Assembly (NCBI GenBank): GCA_047602575.1
Contig: JASGGY010000005.1
Coordinates: 1 to 64,000 of the forward strand
DNA length: 64,000 bases
From: UBA1366 sp047602575
GTDB taxonomy: Bacteria; Bacillota; Clostridia; Oscillospirales; Ruminococcaceae
Reading direction: 5' to 3'
Part shown: piece after piece, positions 35,508-44,342 of the stretch
Position numbering within the stretch: the stretch's first letter is position 1
Layout of the letters: every line of letters begins with the position of its first letter
Position numbers and translations under genes: made by a program
The notes under the pieces: model-generated
Seen by the model: the letters and a program-made list of their open reading frames with translations, nothing else
Database searches by the model: none
What the model was told of the DNA's origin: nothing

Positions 35508-36758
35508 ATGAAAGACACGTTGAATCTGGCGTTTGTTTCCAGTAAAGAATATGTACCGTTCCTGACGGTGATGCTCGAATCCATCAAAGCCAACAACCGC
35601 GACAGCAATCTGGAGTTCTACATTCTCCAAAACGGTTTTGGCGAGCGGGAAAAAGGACTGCTTGCGGGTGTGTTCGCGGGCGAGGACAACGCGACATTCC
35701 ACTATGTGCCCATTGATATGGAGCGCATCGGTGCGGTGTTCGGCAATTCCTATGCCAAATACACGGCGGAAACCTGCGCGAAGCTGTTCATCTCGTGGCT
35801 GATTCCGGAGGAGCTTGATCGGATTCTGTATCTGGACATCGACATGGTCGTCAATGCCAGCCTGCGTGGGCTTTACGAGATGGATTTTGAGGGAAAGCTG
35901 CTGATTTGCTGTAAAGAAATCACGGCGGAATATGTGCCGAATCGGTTTGCGGAGGTAAAGAGCCTGCTTGCGCGGTTCGGGCCGTCGTATTTCAACACGG
36001 GTATACTGCTGCTTTCCCCGCGTGAAATACGCGCGCAGATATCAATGACGGATTTCACCGCCGCTGCCGAGGCGCTCGAGCATAAACTGCCCTTTGTCGA
36101 GCAGGATATTCACAACTACGTTTATCGCGGCAAATGCAAATTTGTCGATCCGTTTTTGTACAACTTCCATTTTATCGAGTATGCGTTCGAGGTGTTCGGC
36201 GAAAAAACCGCCTACGAATATGCAAAAGCGCATTCCGTGGTGGTGCATTACTTACAGAAGCCATGGGCGACGGGGGATGTGTTCTTCCGCCAGATCTACC
36301 GCCTGTGGTGGGAATATGCCGCAAAGACCGAATTTTTCACCGGCTGGCTGCTGGATATGTTCACCGCGATGGGCGGTCAGCTTGCGCAGAAGCGCTTTGA
36401 CATCAAATATTTCAACGTGCGCGATTCCGCCGGCGGGGTCACGGGGGCGCTGCGCAGGTTCTTTGAAGCGCGCGGGTGCCGCAGCATCGGTGTTTACGGC
36501 ATCGGCGTTTACGGCAGGCTTTTCATGGAACACGCGCCGGAGGGCTTTTCGTATACGCTCTTTGACCGCGCGGTGCGTGAGCATGACGGGCAGCCGGTTT
36601 TCCCGCCTGCCGACATTCCCGCGCACACCGGTCTTGACCTAATGGTGCTGACCCCCGCGAATTTTGAACAGCTGCGCTATGATCTGGCAAAGCTGACCGA
36701 CGCGCCCGTCGTGACCTTTGACCACATCATCAATCAGCCGTATTTTTACAATCTATAA
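35508..36758 (+). CDS. GT8 family glycosyltransferase with C-terminal Rossmann-like domain
   Basis: A 416-residue retaining glycosyltransferase. The GT8 domain occupies about 1-270, with the nucleotide-sugar DxD at D110 and D112 (YLDIDMVV), FNTGILLL and VEQDIHNYV, and a final H-Y-LQKPW. It is followed by an extra 110-residue Rossmann-like part (SIGVYGIGVYGRLFMEHAP) that most GT8 proteins lack. Donors of this family are UDP-glucose or UDP-galactose. Confidence 0.88.
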   Translation: MKDTLNLAFVSSKEYVPFLTVMLESIKANNRDSNLEFYILQNGFGEREKGLLAGVFAGEDNATFHYVPIDMERIGAVFGNSYAKYTAETCAKLFISWLIPEELDRILYLDIDMVVNASLRGLYEMDFEGKLLICCKEITAEYVPNRFAEVKSLLARFGPSYFNTGILLLSPREIRAQISMTDFTAAAEALEHKLPFVEQDIHNYVYRGKCKFVDPFLYNFHFIEYAFEVFGEKTAYEYAKAHSVVVHYLQKPWATGDVFFRQIYRLWWEYAAKTEFFTGWLLDMFTAMGGQLAQKRFDIKYFNVRDSAGGVTGALRRFFEARGCRSIGVYGIGVYGRLFMEHAPEGFSYTLFDRAVREHDGQPVFPPADIPAHTGLDLMVLTPANFEQLRYDLAKLTDAPVVTFDHIINQPYFYNL

Positions 36759-36776
36759 CGCACAAAGGAGTCCGCC

Positions 36777-37997
36777 ATGCCCAACGAATTTGCCCCCAGA
36801 TCGCCAAGCTTTCTGGAAGTCTGGGAGGACACGCAGTACTGGTATTTTTCCGCCGCCAATGTCAACGGGCTGTTCCGTGCGCACAGGGAAACGATGGAAA
36901 CGGCGTTCCTGAGCTGTTTTCCGGAAGAATCGGTCGGAACAAGGCTGTTGCACCGGCACGTTTTTGCGTATCAGCAGCGGCTGTATTTCACGCCCTTTTT
37001 CGGGCACGGCATCGCGATTTACACACCGGAAACCGGCGCATTTGATTTTGTCCGGCTGGCTGATGAAAACGAAAGCGGGCTGCTGTTCGCGGAATCGTAT
37101 CGGGATGCGCACGACGAGCGGCTGCTGTGGATCATTCCTGCGGACAGGCGCACGGAGCTGGTTGTGTTCGACATGGAAATGCATACCTTCCGCAGCGAGA
37201 TAAGCTTCTGGCGCAGCATCGAGCAAGCCGTTCCCGCCGGCACGCTGCTGTCGATTGATTCCTTCGGCACAAGCTGTACGGACAATGTGCTTCGGCTTGT
37301 GCTGTGCGGTTCAAACGCCGTCGTCAGCGTTGATTTAGACGACTTTGCGGTGCGGTGCGACCATCTGCCCGCACAGTTTTCGGCGGAAGAACTGTTCTGC
37401 TTTGACGGGGAGGAATGGTTTCTGCTCCGCAACAGCGACTCCGTGCTCTGCCACGATACAAAAACCGGAAAGCTGACTGAATACACCTGCCCGACCTGCG
37501 CGCCGTCCTCGCGCCCCTATACGCGGATCATCGCGGTGGGGGATGCGCGCTATGTGCTGCCGTTTCTGACAAACCGCATCCTGCGGATTGATCCGGCGCG
37601 CGGCGAGCTGACACCGGTCGCAATCACTTACCCGCCGCAGTTTGAACGGCTGTGCTGGCAGGATACGTTCTTTTTCGGCTTCACCCCGCTCGGCGGACAG
37701 GCAATCCGCTTGTTTCCTTATGGCGGAAACGGGATGCTGGAGCTGGATTTTCAAACCGAATCAGCGGCGTTTATCCCGCTTCTCACCGGGGAGGATAACA
37801 CCAGTTTGTTCGCGCGCGCGGCGGAGGAGCAGCTGAAAAACAGCCTGCGCGGTGACAATATGTTGCAGGAAAACGACTTGGTGGGGCTTGACGAGCTGCT
37901 TGATTTTGTGGAACAGATCCAGGTTGATCCCCGCGAACAGACCGCCGGTCATGCGGGCGACGCGATCTGGGAAGCGTTGCGCAAAGAACTGCCTTAA
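36777..37997 (+). CDS. predicted beta-propeller-like protein of unknown function
   Basis: A 406-residue soluble protein with no signal peptide. Repeating blocks such as RHVFAYQQRLYFTPFFGHGIAIY, ELVVFDMEMHTF and AVVSVDLDDFAV resemble the blades of a propeller fold, with a helical C-terminal 60 residues (LLDFVEQIQVD). I do not recognise a named family. It lies between two glycosyltransferase genes with 18-30 bp gaps, so it belongs to the polysaccharide operon. Confidence 0.75.
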   Translation: MPNEFAPRSPSFLEVWEDTQYWYFSAANVNGLFRAHRETMETAFLSCFPEESVGTRLLHRHVFAYQQRLYFTPFFGHGIAIYTPETGAFDFVRLADENESGLLFAESYRDAHDERLLWIIPADRRTELVVFDMEMHTFRSEISFWRSIEQAVPAGTLLSIDSFGTSCTDNVLRLVLCGSNAVVSVDLDDFAVRCDHLPAQFSAEELFCFDGEEWFLLRNSDSVLCHDTKTGKLTEYTCPTCAPSSRPYTRIIAVGDARYVLPFLTNRILRIDPARGELTPVAITYPPQFERLCWQDTFFFGFTPLGGQAIRLFPYGGNGMLELDFQTESAAFIPLLTGEDNTSLFARAAEEQLKNSLRGDNMLQENDLVGLDELLDFVEQIQVDPREQTAGHAGDAIWEALRKELP

Positions 37998-38027
37998 GGC
38001 ATACCGAACAAAGGAGAAACCGCATTT

Positions 38028-39083
38028 ATGAAGCTTGCGATCTACGGCGCACAATCTCTGGCACTGGGGATGTATACCGCATTGCGCGCGCTGCATCCGG
38101 CGCTGGAAATCACCGGCTTTGTCGTGACCGAGCGGCAGGGCAATCCCGCGCGGCTTGCGGGCTTGCCGGTGACGGAGCTTGCGCGGGTGACGGATTCGGA
38201 TACGCACTTCCTCATCGCCGTGCCGGAGAATCTGCACGCGGAGATTACCGCCGAGCTGCGTGCGCGGGGCTTTCACCGGTATACCTGCATGGATTCCGAA
38301 AAAGAAGCCTGCCTGATGGAGCGCTTCTACCGTTTGCACACGCCGTTTGCGCCGCTGCGCGATCTGCCCGCCGGCAGCGAACCTGCGCGGCTTTTTGTTT
38401 ATCAGGTGAAAAACACGAAGGATCAGCCTTTGCGAAATCCTGCGGCGCTGCCGGACTGGGTTGTGCCGATCCAGAGCGGTGCGGCGATGACCGACGAGCG
38501 GGTAGCGGCACTGACGGACAGCGACGGAGATGGAATTTCCGAAAAAAACGAAGCATATTCCGAGCTGACCGCGCTGTATCATCTGTGGAAGAACGCGCAC
38601 AGGCTCGCGCCGGGAAGCGCATACGACGGGCTTTTTCACTACCGGCGCTCGCTTGCGCTGGACGAAACGGATCTGCGGCGGATCGAAGCCGGGCAGCCGG
38701 ATATGATTCTGCCGTTCCCGACCATCCACGCGCCGGACATCAACGCTCACCACACCCGCTATCTGACGCAGTCCGACTGGGACGCGATGCGCCGCGCGCT
38801 CGAAGAACTTCAGCCCGCCTATGCCCGTGCGTTTGACGGCATTTTCGCGCAGCAATATTTTTACAACTACAATATGCTCATCGCCAAGCGGGAGGTGCTT
38901 GCGCGCTACTGCGCATGGCTGTTCCCGATTTTAGCGCGCACGGAGGAGCTTGCCGCTTTGACAGGAAGCGCGCGCGGGAAGCGGTATCTCGGCTATCTCG
39001 GCGAAAGCCTGCTGACGCTATATGTGCTGTTCCACCAAAAGGAGCTGAAGCTCGCACACACCGGGCGGCTGATGCGGGTTTAG
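38028..39083 (+). CDS. DUF4422 protein with N-terminal Rossmann-like domain (second copy)
   Basis: A 351-residue relative of the DUF4422 protein at 34105-35445. The N-terminal 90 residues are the same nucleotide-binding-like module (LAIYGAQSLALGMYTAL), and the rest is a DUF4422 glycosyltransferase-like domain with YDGLFHYRRSLALDE and YNYNMLIAKREVLARYC. The ATG follows AAAGGAG. It is the last gene of the operon before the AT-rich GH127 gene. Confidence 0.82.
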   Translation: MKLAIYGAQSLALGMYTALRALHPALEITGFVVTERQGNPARLAGLPVTELARVTDSDTHFLIAVPENLHAEITAELRARGFHRYTCMDSEKEACLMERFYRLHTPFAPLRDLPAGSEPARLFVYQVKNTKDQPLRNPAALPDWVVPIQSGAAMTDERVAALTDSDGDGISEKNEAYSELTALYHLWKNAHRLAPGSAYDGLFHYRRSLALDETDLRRIEAGQPDMILPFPTIHAPDINAHHTRYLTQSDWDAMRRALEELQPAYARAFDGIFAQQYFYNYNMLIAKREVLARYCAWLFPILARTEELAALTGSARGKRYLGYLGESLLTLYVLFHQKELKLAHTGRLMRV

Positions 39084-39173
39084 GGCAGCAGGCTGCGCGC
39101 CGGCGGTGATGCTTGCGCGCAGGATGATACAACATACAACGGTTATTTGTAAAAATATGAAAGGAACATAACA

Positions 39174-41084
39174 ATGAAACTGCAAAAAAGAATTGCAAAT
39201 TCCGCTTATCGTTCGAGTGGGTTTATCGAGAAATATCAAAGACTGATTAAAGATACGGTGATACCGTATCAGTATGCCGTATTAAATGACGAATTGCCAA
39301 ATACAGAAAAAAGTCATGTTGTTCAGAATTTCATCAATGCGGGAAAAGCGCTGCGCGGTGAGGATACGGGCGACGGCTTTTATGGAATGGTATTTCAGGA
39401 CAGTGATGCGGGAAAATGGATTGAGGCAGCCGCATACGCACTTGAATGCTATCCGGATCCAAGTCTTGAACAAACGGTTGACAAGCTAATTGACATCATC
39501 GCCGATGCACAGGACAGCGACGGATATCTGAACACATATTTCACAATAAAGGACAGGGAGAAACGCTGGACAAATCTTTTAGAGGCACATGAACTATATT
39601 CAGCAGGGCATCTTATAGAGGCTGCCTGTGCATATTATGACGCGACACGCAAACGGAAATTACTTGATGTGATGATGAAAAACACTTGTCATATTTATCA
39701 TCATTTCATTAAAAATAATCAGGATGGTTTTCCGGGGCATCCCGAAATTGAACTGGCACTCATGAAGCTTTATGATATAACAGGAGAAAAAATCTGTCTG
39801 GAGCTTTGTGATAAGTTCATCAACACACGTGGCGTCAATCCCAATTTCTACCTTGAGGAAAAAGAAAAGCGCAACTGGACGGTATGGGGGAATGACGCAA
39901 AAAACGGGGAATATCAACAAAGCCATACGCCTGTTCGTGAACAGACCGATGCGGTTGGGCATGCGGTGCGTGCGGTTTATCTTTATACAGGGATGGCTGA
40001 TTTTGCCGCTCACACAAACGACCAGGAATTAATTGCTTCCTGCCGAAGATTATGGGATAGCATCACAAAAAAACGTATGTATATTACCGGCGGTATTGGC
40101 TCAACTGTTGCGGGAGAAGCGTTCAGTGTTGATTATGACTTGCCGTCTGATACTGCTTATGCAGAAACATGTGCATCAATTGGATTAATGTTTTTCGCAT
40201 CGCGCATGCTTGAAAGTGATGTTTCCAATGAATATGCGGATGTTATGGAAAGAGCCTTTTATAATACAGTTTTATCGAGTATGCAGCTGGATGGTAAGCG
40301 GTTTTTTTATGTGAACCCACTGGAGGTTATACCCGGAATTTCAGGTGTTACAGCTGCGCATCACCACGTTTCTCCTGAGCGTCCAAGCTGGCATGGCTGT
40401 GCTTGCTGTCCGCCGAATGCTGCAAGACTGATTGCGTCGCTGGGTCAGTATGCGTACGGCGAAAACGACGATACGGCATTTTGTCATCTTTTCGCAAGCG
40501 GAGAATTAAATTTTAAGAATGGAATCAAATTTACTTGTGAAACAGACTATCCTTTCGGATTTTCTGTAACATACAAAATACAAAAAGGCGGAAAGCTTGC
40601 TGTCAGAATTCCAGCATGGAGCAAACAGGTTACGCTTACTTTGAACGGTGAAAAAATTGATGCAGAAATCATCAAGGGATATGCTTATCTTTCTGTTTGC
40701 GCTGGGGAAATCGTTATGCTTGGTCTTGATGACAACCCATATTTTGTTTACGCATCATCAAAAGTACCTGCGCTGACAGGAAAAACTGCTCTTTGCAGAG
40801 GACCTCTTGTATACTGTTTTGAAGGCGTTGACAACGATAATGATGTGCTTTCTATCGCGTTAAAACAAAATGAAGCGGTAAATGTCTGCGATTATGACCA
40901 GAACCTTTTAGGCGGTATTGCTGAAATAAAGGTAAGTGCTGTTCGCAGATCCGATTTCAGTACGCTTTACAGCAATACTGCTCCAAACGAAACGCCTTTT
41001 ACCGCAAAGGCTATTCCATATTTTGCATGGGGCAACCGCGGTAACAATCAAATGAGGGTATGGATGAATGAAGGTGCGCTTTAA
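39174..41084 (+). CDS. GH127 family glycoside hydrolase (beta-L-arabinofuranosidase-like)
   Basis: A 636-residue intracellular enzyme (no signal peptide) of the GH127 family, which releases beta-L-arabinofuranose from arabino-oligosaccharides or hydroxyproline glycans. The zinc-thiolate site is recognisable: AETCASIG gives the Glu and one Cys, and HGCACCPPN gives the two adjacent Cys including the nucleophile. The start is METGKL-free but clear, with AAAGGAAC before the ATG. The gene is far more AT-rich than its neighbours, and 30 bp after its stop lies an integrase remnant, so it was probably acquired. Confidence 0.92.
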   Translation: MKLQKRIANSAYRSSGFIEKYQRLIKDTVIPYQYAVLNDELPNTEKSHVVQNFINAGKALRGEDTGDGFYGMVFQDSDAGKWIEAAAYALECYPDPSLEQTVDKLIDIIADAQDSDGYLNTYFTIKDREKRWTNLLEAHELYSAGHLIEAACAYYDATRKRKLLDVMMKNTCHIYHHFIKNNQDGFPGHPEIELALMKLYDITGEKICLELCDKFINTRGVNPNFYLEEKEKRNWTVWGNDAKNGEYQQSHTPVREQTDAVGHAVRAVYLYTGMADFAAHTNDQELIASCRRLWDSITKKRMYITGGIGSTVAGEAFSVDYDLPSDTAYAETCASIGLMFFASRMLESDVSNEYADVMERAFYNTVLSSMQLDGKRFFYVNPLEVIPGISGVTAAHHHVSPERPSWHGCACCPPNAARLIASLGQYAYGENDDTAFCHLFASGELNFKNGIKFTCETDYPFGFSVTYKIQKGGKLAVRIPAWSKQVTLTLNGEKIDAEIIKGYAYLSVCAGEIVMLGLDDNPYFVYASSKVPALTGKTALCRGPLVYCFEGVDNDNDVLSIALKQNEAVNVCDYDQNLLGGIAEIKVSAVRRSDFSTLYSNTAPNETPFTAKAIPYFAWGNRGNNQMRVWMNEGAL

Positions 41085-41113
41085 AGGGAGAGTTATATGT
41101 TGTAAGCGGCCGG

Positions 41114-41263
41114 ACGGTTTCGGCTTGCTTAGGGCATTCTCAGACTTTAATGACGCTGAACATTTACGCTCACACATTTGAAGCGGCAAACGCTCGGGCA
41201 ATGGACGCAGTCGCAGACGCTCTCGACCTGAGCAAGACAGACAAGAACCAAAAACACGCATAA
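41114..41263 (+). pseudogene. remnant of a tyrosine integrase 3' end
   Basis: The frame reads TVSACLGHSQ, then TLMTLNIYAHTF and ends KTDKNQKHA with a TAA at 41261-41263. This matches the last 45-50 residues of the intact integrase at 41676-42863 (TVSACLGHSN, TLTIYAHTF), including its catalytic His and Tyr. Everything upstream is missing and replaced by the GH127 gene. It is followed by a terminator and by arm-like repeats, as at an element end. Confidence 0.85.
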
Positions 41264-41271
41264 AACAGAAA

Positions 41272-41311
41272 ACAGACAGGCGAAGAAGTTATCTCGCCTG
41301 CCTGTTTTTTT
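41272..41311 (+). terminator. terminator after the integrase remnant
   Basis: A 12-bp stem with one mismatch (ACAGACAGGCGA, TCGCCTGCCTGT) is followed by seven T. Confidence 0.85.
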
Positions 41312-41316
41312 GAACG

Positions 41317-41428
41317 TAGTGTACAAATAGTGTACAAATTCGCTTTTCCCGAAAAATAAAAATCTCGCAAACCCCGTAGATAGGCGGTTTGCGAGCTTTT
41401 CAATATGGTGCGGCAAACGGGACTTGAA
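41317..41428 (+). repeat. attL-type repeat with older arm sites
   Basis: From 41317 there are two direct 11-mers (TAGTGTACAAA), then a copy of the tRNA-Leu terminator hairpin and of its 3' end. The 29 bp at 41400-41428 are identical to 48796-48824, and the preceding 70 bp match the same place at about 85 per cent. This is the left boundary of the element. The 11-mers differ from those inside the element, so they belong to an earlier one. Confidence 0.85.
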
Positions 41429-41543
41429 TTCAGATTTTGGCTTTTTGTAGCGTTTTGCGACGTTCAGAAAAGCCCTATTTTACGCCGTTTCAGAGGTTGT
41501 GCTTTTCATATCGTTTTGCAAATTTTGTATCGTTTCAAAAAAA

Positions 41544-41570
41544 TAACGCACAAATAACGCACAAATAACG
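41544..41570. repeat. left arm-type integrase sites
   Basis: Two direct 11-mers TAACGCACAAA (41544-41554 and 41555-41565), plus a partial third. The same pair occurs at 48713-48734 near the right end. Position and repetition fit integrase arm-binding sites. Confidence 0.65.
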
Positions 41571-41639
41571 AGTACGAATTTTCGGATAGTTAAAAATCAC
41601 TAAGTTTTTCATAGGAGTTTATAGGAGCTGGAAACCAGA

Positions 41640-41672
41640 AAGCGGAGCTGTTCACGTCGAGCAGCTCCGCTT
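41640..41672 (-). terminator. hairpin after the integrase gene
   Basis: A perfect 11-bp stem (AAGCGGAGCTG, 11-nt loop, CAGCTCCGCTT) immediately downstream of the integrase stop; on the minus strand only TTTC follows, so termination is likely but weak. Confidence 0.55.
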
Positions 41673-41675
41673 AAA

Positions 41676-42863
41676 TCATTGCGCTTTATCTTGCTTTGTA
41701 TCATGAAAATTCAAAGCGTTCCCCACCGTGTCCATTGCCCGAGCCTTTGCTTCGGCGAATGTATGGGCGTAGATAGTCAGCGTCGTTGTCGTGTTCGAGT
41801 GTCCTAAACAAGCCGAAACCGTTTTAACGTCAACGCCGTTGTTTATCAGCAAGCTTGCGTTCAAATGCCTGAAGCTGTGGACATTTAGAAACCGCATATT
41901 ATTTCGCTCGCAGAACTTCTTAAGCCATGAATAAGGCGTTACGCCGTGCATGGGTTCGCCGTTCCATGCTGTGAAAAGCCTGTCGAGCCTTTGCCACTGG
42001 TTACCGAGCTTTAGAATTTGTGAGAGTTGCTCATTCTGGTGCTGCTTCAGAACAAACATGACTTCTGGGGGCAGCTTCAAGCAACGCCTTGAGCCTTTTG
42101 TTTTCGGTGTATCGGTGAATTGACCTAACTCTTTCGTGTAAAGCGACGTTCTTTCAATTTTCACAAGTCCGCTTTCAAAATCAATGTCTTTCCACTCAAG
42201 CCCAAGCAATTCAGCTCGACGAAAGCCGCCGTACATTGCGAGCGTGAAAAAGGCTCTGTACTTTGTCGGTGCGCTCTGGAGCAGGTCAAGCAGGTGCTGG
42301 GCTTCCTCCAGCGTGTAACATTCCTGCTCGATATTTTCCGCAGGTGGCAGCGAAACCCTATGACAAGGGTTTTCAGTAACAACTCCCATTTTGACGGCAT
42401 ATGCAAATATACTCGAAATAAACGAGAGGTAATGCTTAATCGTCTTCGGCGCAAGCTTGCCGCCTGTGTTCTGGTTTATGCCGTCTGCGCTCAAGCTGTT
42501 TATGAAGCTCTGGAGATTACGCACTGTAATTTTATCGAGCCTTAAGTGACCGATAGCGGCGTATGTGCGAGCCTGAAGCATTTTATAACGCTCAACGCTT
42601 TTAATTTTCATCTGAATTTCGGCGTACTCTTTGAACCACTGTTCAGCAAAGGTTTGAAACTTAACCGAGTTGACGATTTGCCCACCTCTGCATTTGTCCT
42701 CGAACATGACCGCTTGACGGGTCAACTCTTTTTGAATTTGCCTGTCACTCAAGCCGATTTCGGGAATGTATGTCATTGACTGCGTGACCTGCTTTCCGCT
42801 TGTGTCATACCCACAAGATACCTGTATTAAGTAATTGTCCTTGCGTTTGATGATTTGCGCCAT
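41676..42863 (-). CDS. int: tyrosine-type site-specific integrase
   Basis: A 395-residue phage/ICE-type integrase that would cut and join at the tRNA-Leu site. The N-terminal arm-binding part is followed by a SAM-like core-binding domain and the catalytic domain with Arg in GGFRRAELLGLEW, His-x-x-Arg in HSFRHLNASLL, His in LGHSNTTTTLT and nucleophile Tyr in IYAHTF. Start ATG at 42863 (MAQIIKR) is preceded by GAAAGG; the frame upstream to 42881 includes that site. The gene lies nearest the left end. Confidence 0.96.
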   Translation of the reverse strand: MAQIIKRKDNYLIQVSCGYDTSGKQVTQSMTYIPEIGLSDRQIQKELTRQAVMFEDKCRGGQIVNSVKFQTFAEQWFKEYAEIQMKIKSVERYKMLQARTYAAIGHLRLDKITVRNLQSFINSLSADGINQNTGGKLAPKTIKHYLSFISSIFAYAVKMGVVTENPCHRVSLPPAENIEQECYTLEEAQHLLDLLQSAPTKYRAFFTLAMYGGFRRAELLGLEWKDIDFESGLVKIERTSLYTKELGQFTDTPKTKGSRRCLKLPPEVMFVLKQHQNEQLSQILKLGNQWQRLDRLFTAWNGEPMHGVTPYSWLKKFCERNNMRFLNVHSFRHLNASLLINNGVDVKTVSACLGHSNTTTTLTIYAHTFAEAKARAMDTVGNALNFHDTKQDKAQ

Positions 42864-42873
42864 AAAAACCATT

Positions 42874-42910
42874 CCTTTCATTTGACATGAAAGGGCGTTT
42901 GTGCTATAAT
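42874..42910 (+). promoter_or_regulatory. plus-strand promoter with operator-like repeats
   Basis: TTGACA at 42882-42887, a 17-bp spacer and TATAAT at 42905-42910 form a near-perfect sigma-A promoter. CCTTTCA-N7-TGAAAGG spans 42874-42894, covering the -35 box and the int ribosome site, and a third half site (GCCCTTTCA) lies at 42930-42938. The satellite repressor or another regulator may bind there. Confidence 0.75.
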
Positions 42911-42916
42911 ATTCAT

Positions 42917-42992
42917 GCGGTATAGCAATGCCCTTTCAGGTGTTGTTTATATTTAATCCTCTCTGTGGTTGCAACACGGAGGGGATTTTTTT
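42917..42992 (+). ncRNA. candidate small RNA between int and the repressor
   Basis: The promoter at 42882-42910 points into a 76-nt stretch with no frame, ending in a strong terminator: a 13-bp stem (AATCCTCTCTGTG and CACGGAGGGGATT, 7-nt loop) and seven T (42955-42992). It would give a short RNA on the plus strand, running against the transcript coming from the repressor toward int. It could regulate int, or act in trans. No Rfam family is recognised. Confidence 0.6.
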
Positions 42993-43635
42993 ATTTGTCG
43001 GAGCTTTCGCTGAAGCTCTGAATTATCAGGTCGTAGAAAATCTTCCAAAGAACGTTTTGAGCCTCAACTAATTGAGCTGCTGCATATTTAGGCTTTGTAA
43101 TCATGTTTGAGTTCATTCTTTCCAAAAACAAAGGAACAAGGCTTGATAGGTTATTGAAATTTTCAATATAATTGCTTTCATTATAATTATACTGAACATC
43201 TGGCTTGCATATTTGATATACTTGAGAGATTAAAAAAGAAAACGGAACAAAATCTTCATTGCCTAAAAAGTAATTCAACGCATTTATATGATTATATTTT
43301 TTCTGAACATGATTATCAAAATGACTTTCTTCAACTTCCTTGTTCAGCTTGACAATAGCAGCAAGAGCTTTTTCAGAAAGTCCGGTATACTTACAGATTT
43401 CGTTAACGGTTACGTTTGTTGTTCTTACGTCGGTTCTACCAAGTAAATAATCTGTGGACACATCGAAAAAATCTGCGTAGAGGTTCAAAGTTTCGGCACT
43501 CAGCTTTCTTGCGCCACTTTCCAAAAAACTAATTCCCTGCTTTGAAAGTCCGAGCTTTTTTGCTAGTTCAGTTTGTGTTATTCCATGCTCTACTCGTAAA
43601 TCTGCGTACCTGTCAGGCAAATTGCGTTTTTCCAT
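42991..43635 (-). CDS. XRE/CI-like repressor of the satellite
   Basis: A 214-residue regulator. The HTH at about 12-65 (HGITQTELAKKLGLSKQGISFLESG) is followed by a DVSTDYLLGR linker typical of Gram-positive phage repressors and by a C-terminal part of about 140 residues without a LexA-type Ser-Lys dyad. In satellites this position is held by the master repressor (Stl or Rpr type), relieved by a helper-phage protein. Divergent from the replication genes. Confidence 0.88.
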   Translation of the reverse strand: MEKRNLPDRYADLRVEHGITQTELAKKLGLSKQGISFLESGARKLSAETLNLYADFFDVSTDYLLGRTDVRTTNVTVNEICKYTGLSEKALAAIVKLNKEVEESHFDNHVQKKYNHINALNYFLGNEDFVPFSFLISQVYQICKPDVQYNYNESNYIENFNNLSSLVPLFLERMNSNMITKPKYAAAQLVEAQNVLWKIFYDLIIQSFSESSDK

Positions 43636-43726
43636 GTTATTCTCCTTGTTTTCAAATTGTTGACTAAGTTATTTATTAGCCTCAAAAAAATCTTTGCGTT
43701 TACATTTGCGCCTTTTAGAAAAACTG

Positions 43727-43766
43727 TGGTATAATAGCAGAAGTAGACAACACCATCATCGTCTAC
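43727..43766 (+). promoter_or_regulatory. early promoter region of the satellite
   Basis: TATAAT at 43730-43735 with an extended TGG lacks a good -35 box, and the inverted repeat GTAGAC-N12-GTCTAC at 43743-43766 lies over the expected start site. It is the likely repressor-controlled start for the replication genes. Confidence 0.5.
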
Positions 43767-43836
43767 AAATATCATACCACCTTACAATTCGGTTGTCAAG
43801 CGTTATTTTTAATTTTTTTGAAAGGAAGTGAAAAAT

Positions 43837-44022
43837 ATGACAGGACAGGAAACGAAAGCGTTCATTCTTACGTCAGGTGTGAAGCTCTGGCAGGTAGCGG
43901 CTGAATGGGGCATAGCCGATAGCAACTTCTCTCGCAGACTGCGCAAGCCGTTCAACGAGCAGGAAACCGAGCGCATTTATGCAATCGTCGAAAAGCTCAA
44001 AGCACAAAAAGAAACCGCCTGA
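43837..44022 (+). CDS. small Cro-like DNA-binding protein
   Basis: A 61-residue protein from ATG at 43837 after AAAGGAAG. The sequence KLWQVAAEWGIADSNFSRRLRKPF looks like a short helix-turn-helix found in many clostridial phages and integrative elements as the first divergent gene after the repressor. It may antagonise the repressor or control early transcription. Confidence 0.7.
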   Translation: MTGQETKAFILTSGVKLWQVAAEWGIADSNFSRRLRKPFNEQETERIYAIVEKLKAQKETA

Positions 44023-44152
44023 GTACGGCAATACTCAGACGGCAAGCGGACTTGTTCAGTCCACAGGAATAAACCCACAACGAATTTATTCTTGCCTGTA
44101 TTGTACCACAATTTCGGCAGGAATACAAGCCGATTACGGCAGAAAGGACACC

Positions 44153-44341
44153 ATGACCGAAATTAAAATTCCCCAAATGCGGAGTATCAAACAGGCTGCG
44201 GCTGAATGTTCAATCCCTGAGCATTTCCTCCGTCAGCTCGTGAAGCAGAACAAGGTTGTTTACGTCCGAGCAGGTGCAAAAGCCCTTGTTAATCTGGAGA
44301 GCCTAGCCGCTTATCTGAGCAGCGGAGAGCAGGAGGCTTGA
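44153..44341 (+). CDS. excisionase-like helix-turn-helix protein
   Basis: A 62-residue protein with MRSIKQAAAECSIPEHFLRQLVKQNKVVYVRAGAKALVNLESLAAYL, the HTH_17/excisionase pattern in which a winged helix bends DNA at the arm sites. ATG at 44153 follows AGAAAGGAC; the longer frame from 43979 has no ribosome site. One base separates it from the next gene. Confidence 0.78.
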   Translation: MTEIKIPQMRSIKQAAAECSIPEHFLRQLVKQNKVVYVRAGAKALVNLESLAAYLSSGEQEA

Positions 44342-44342
44342 C

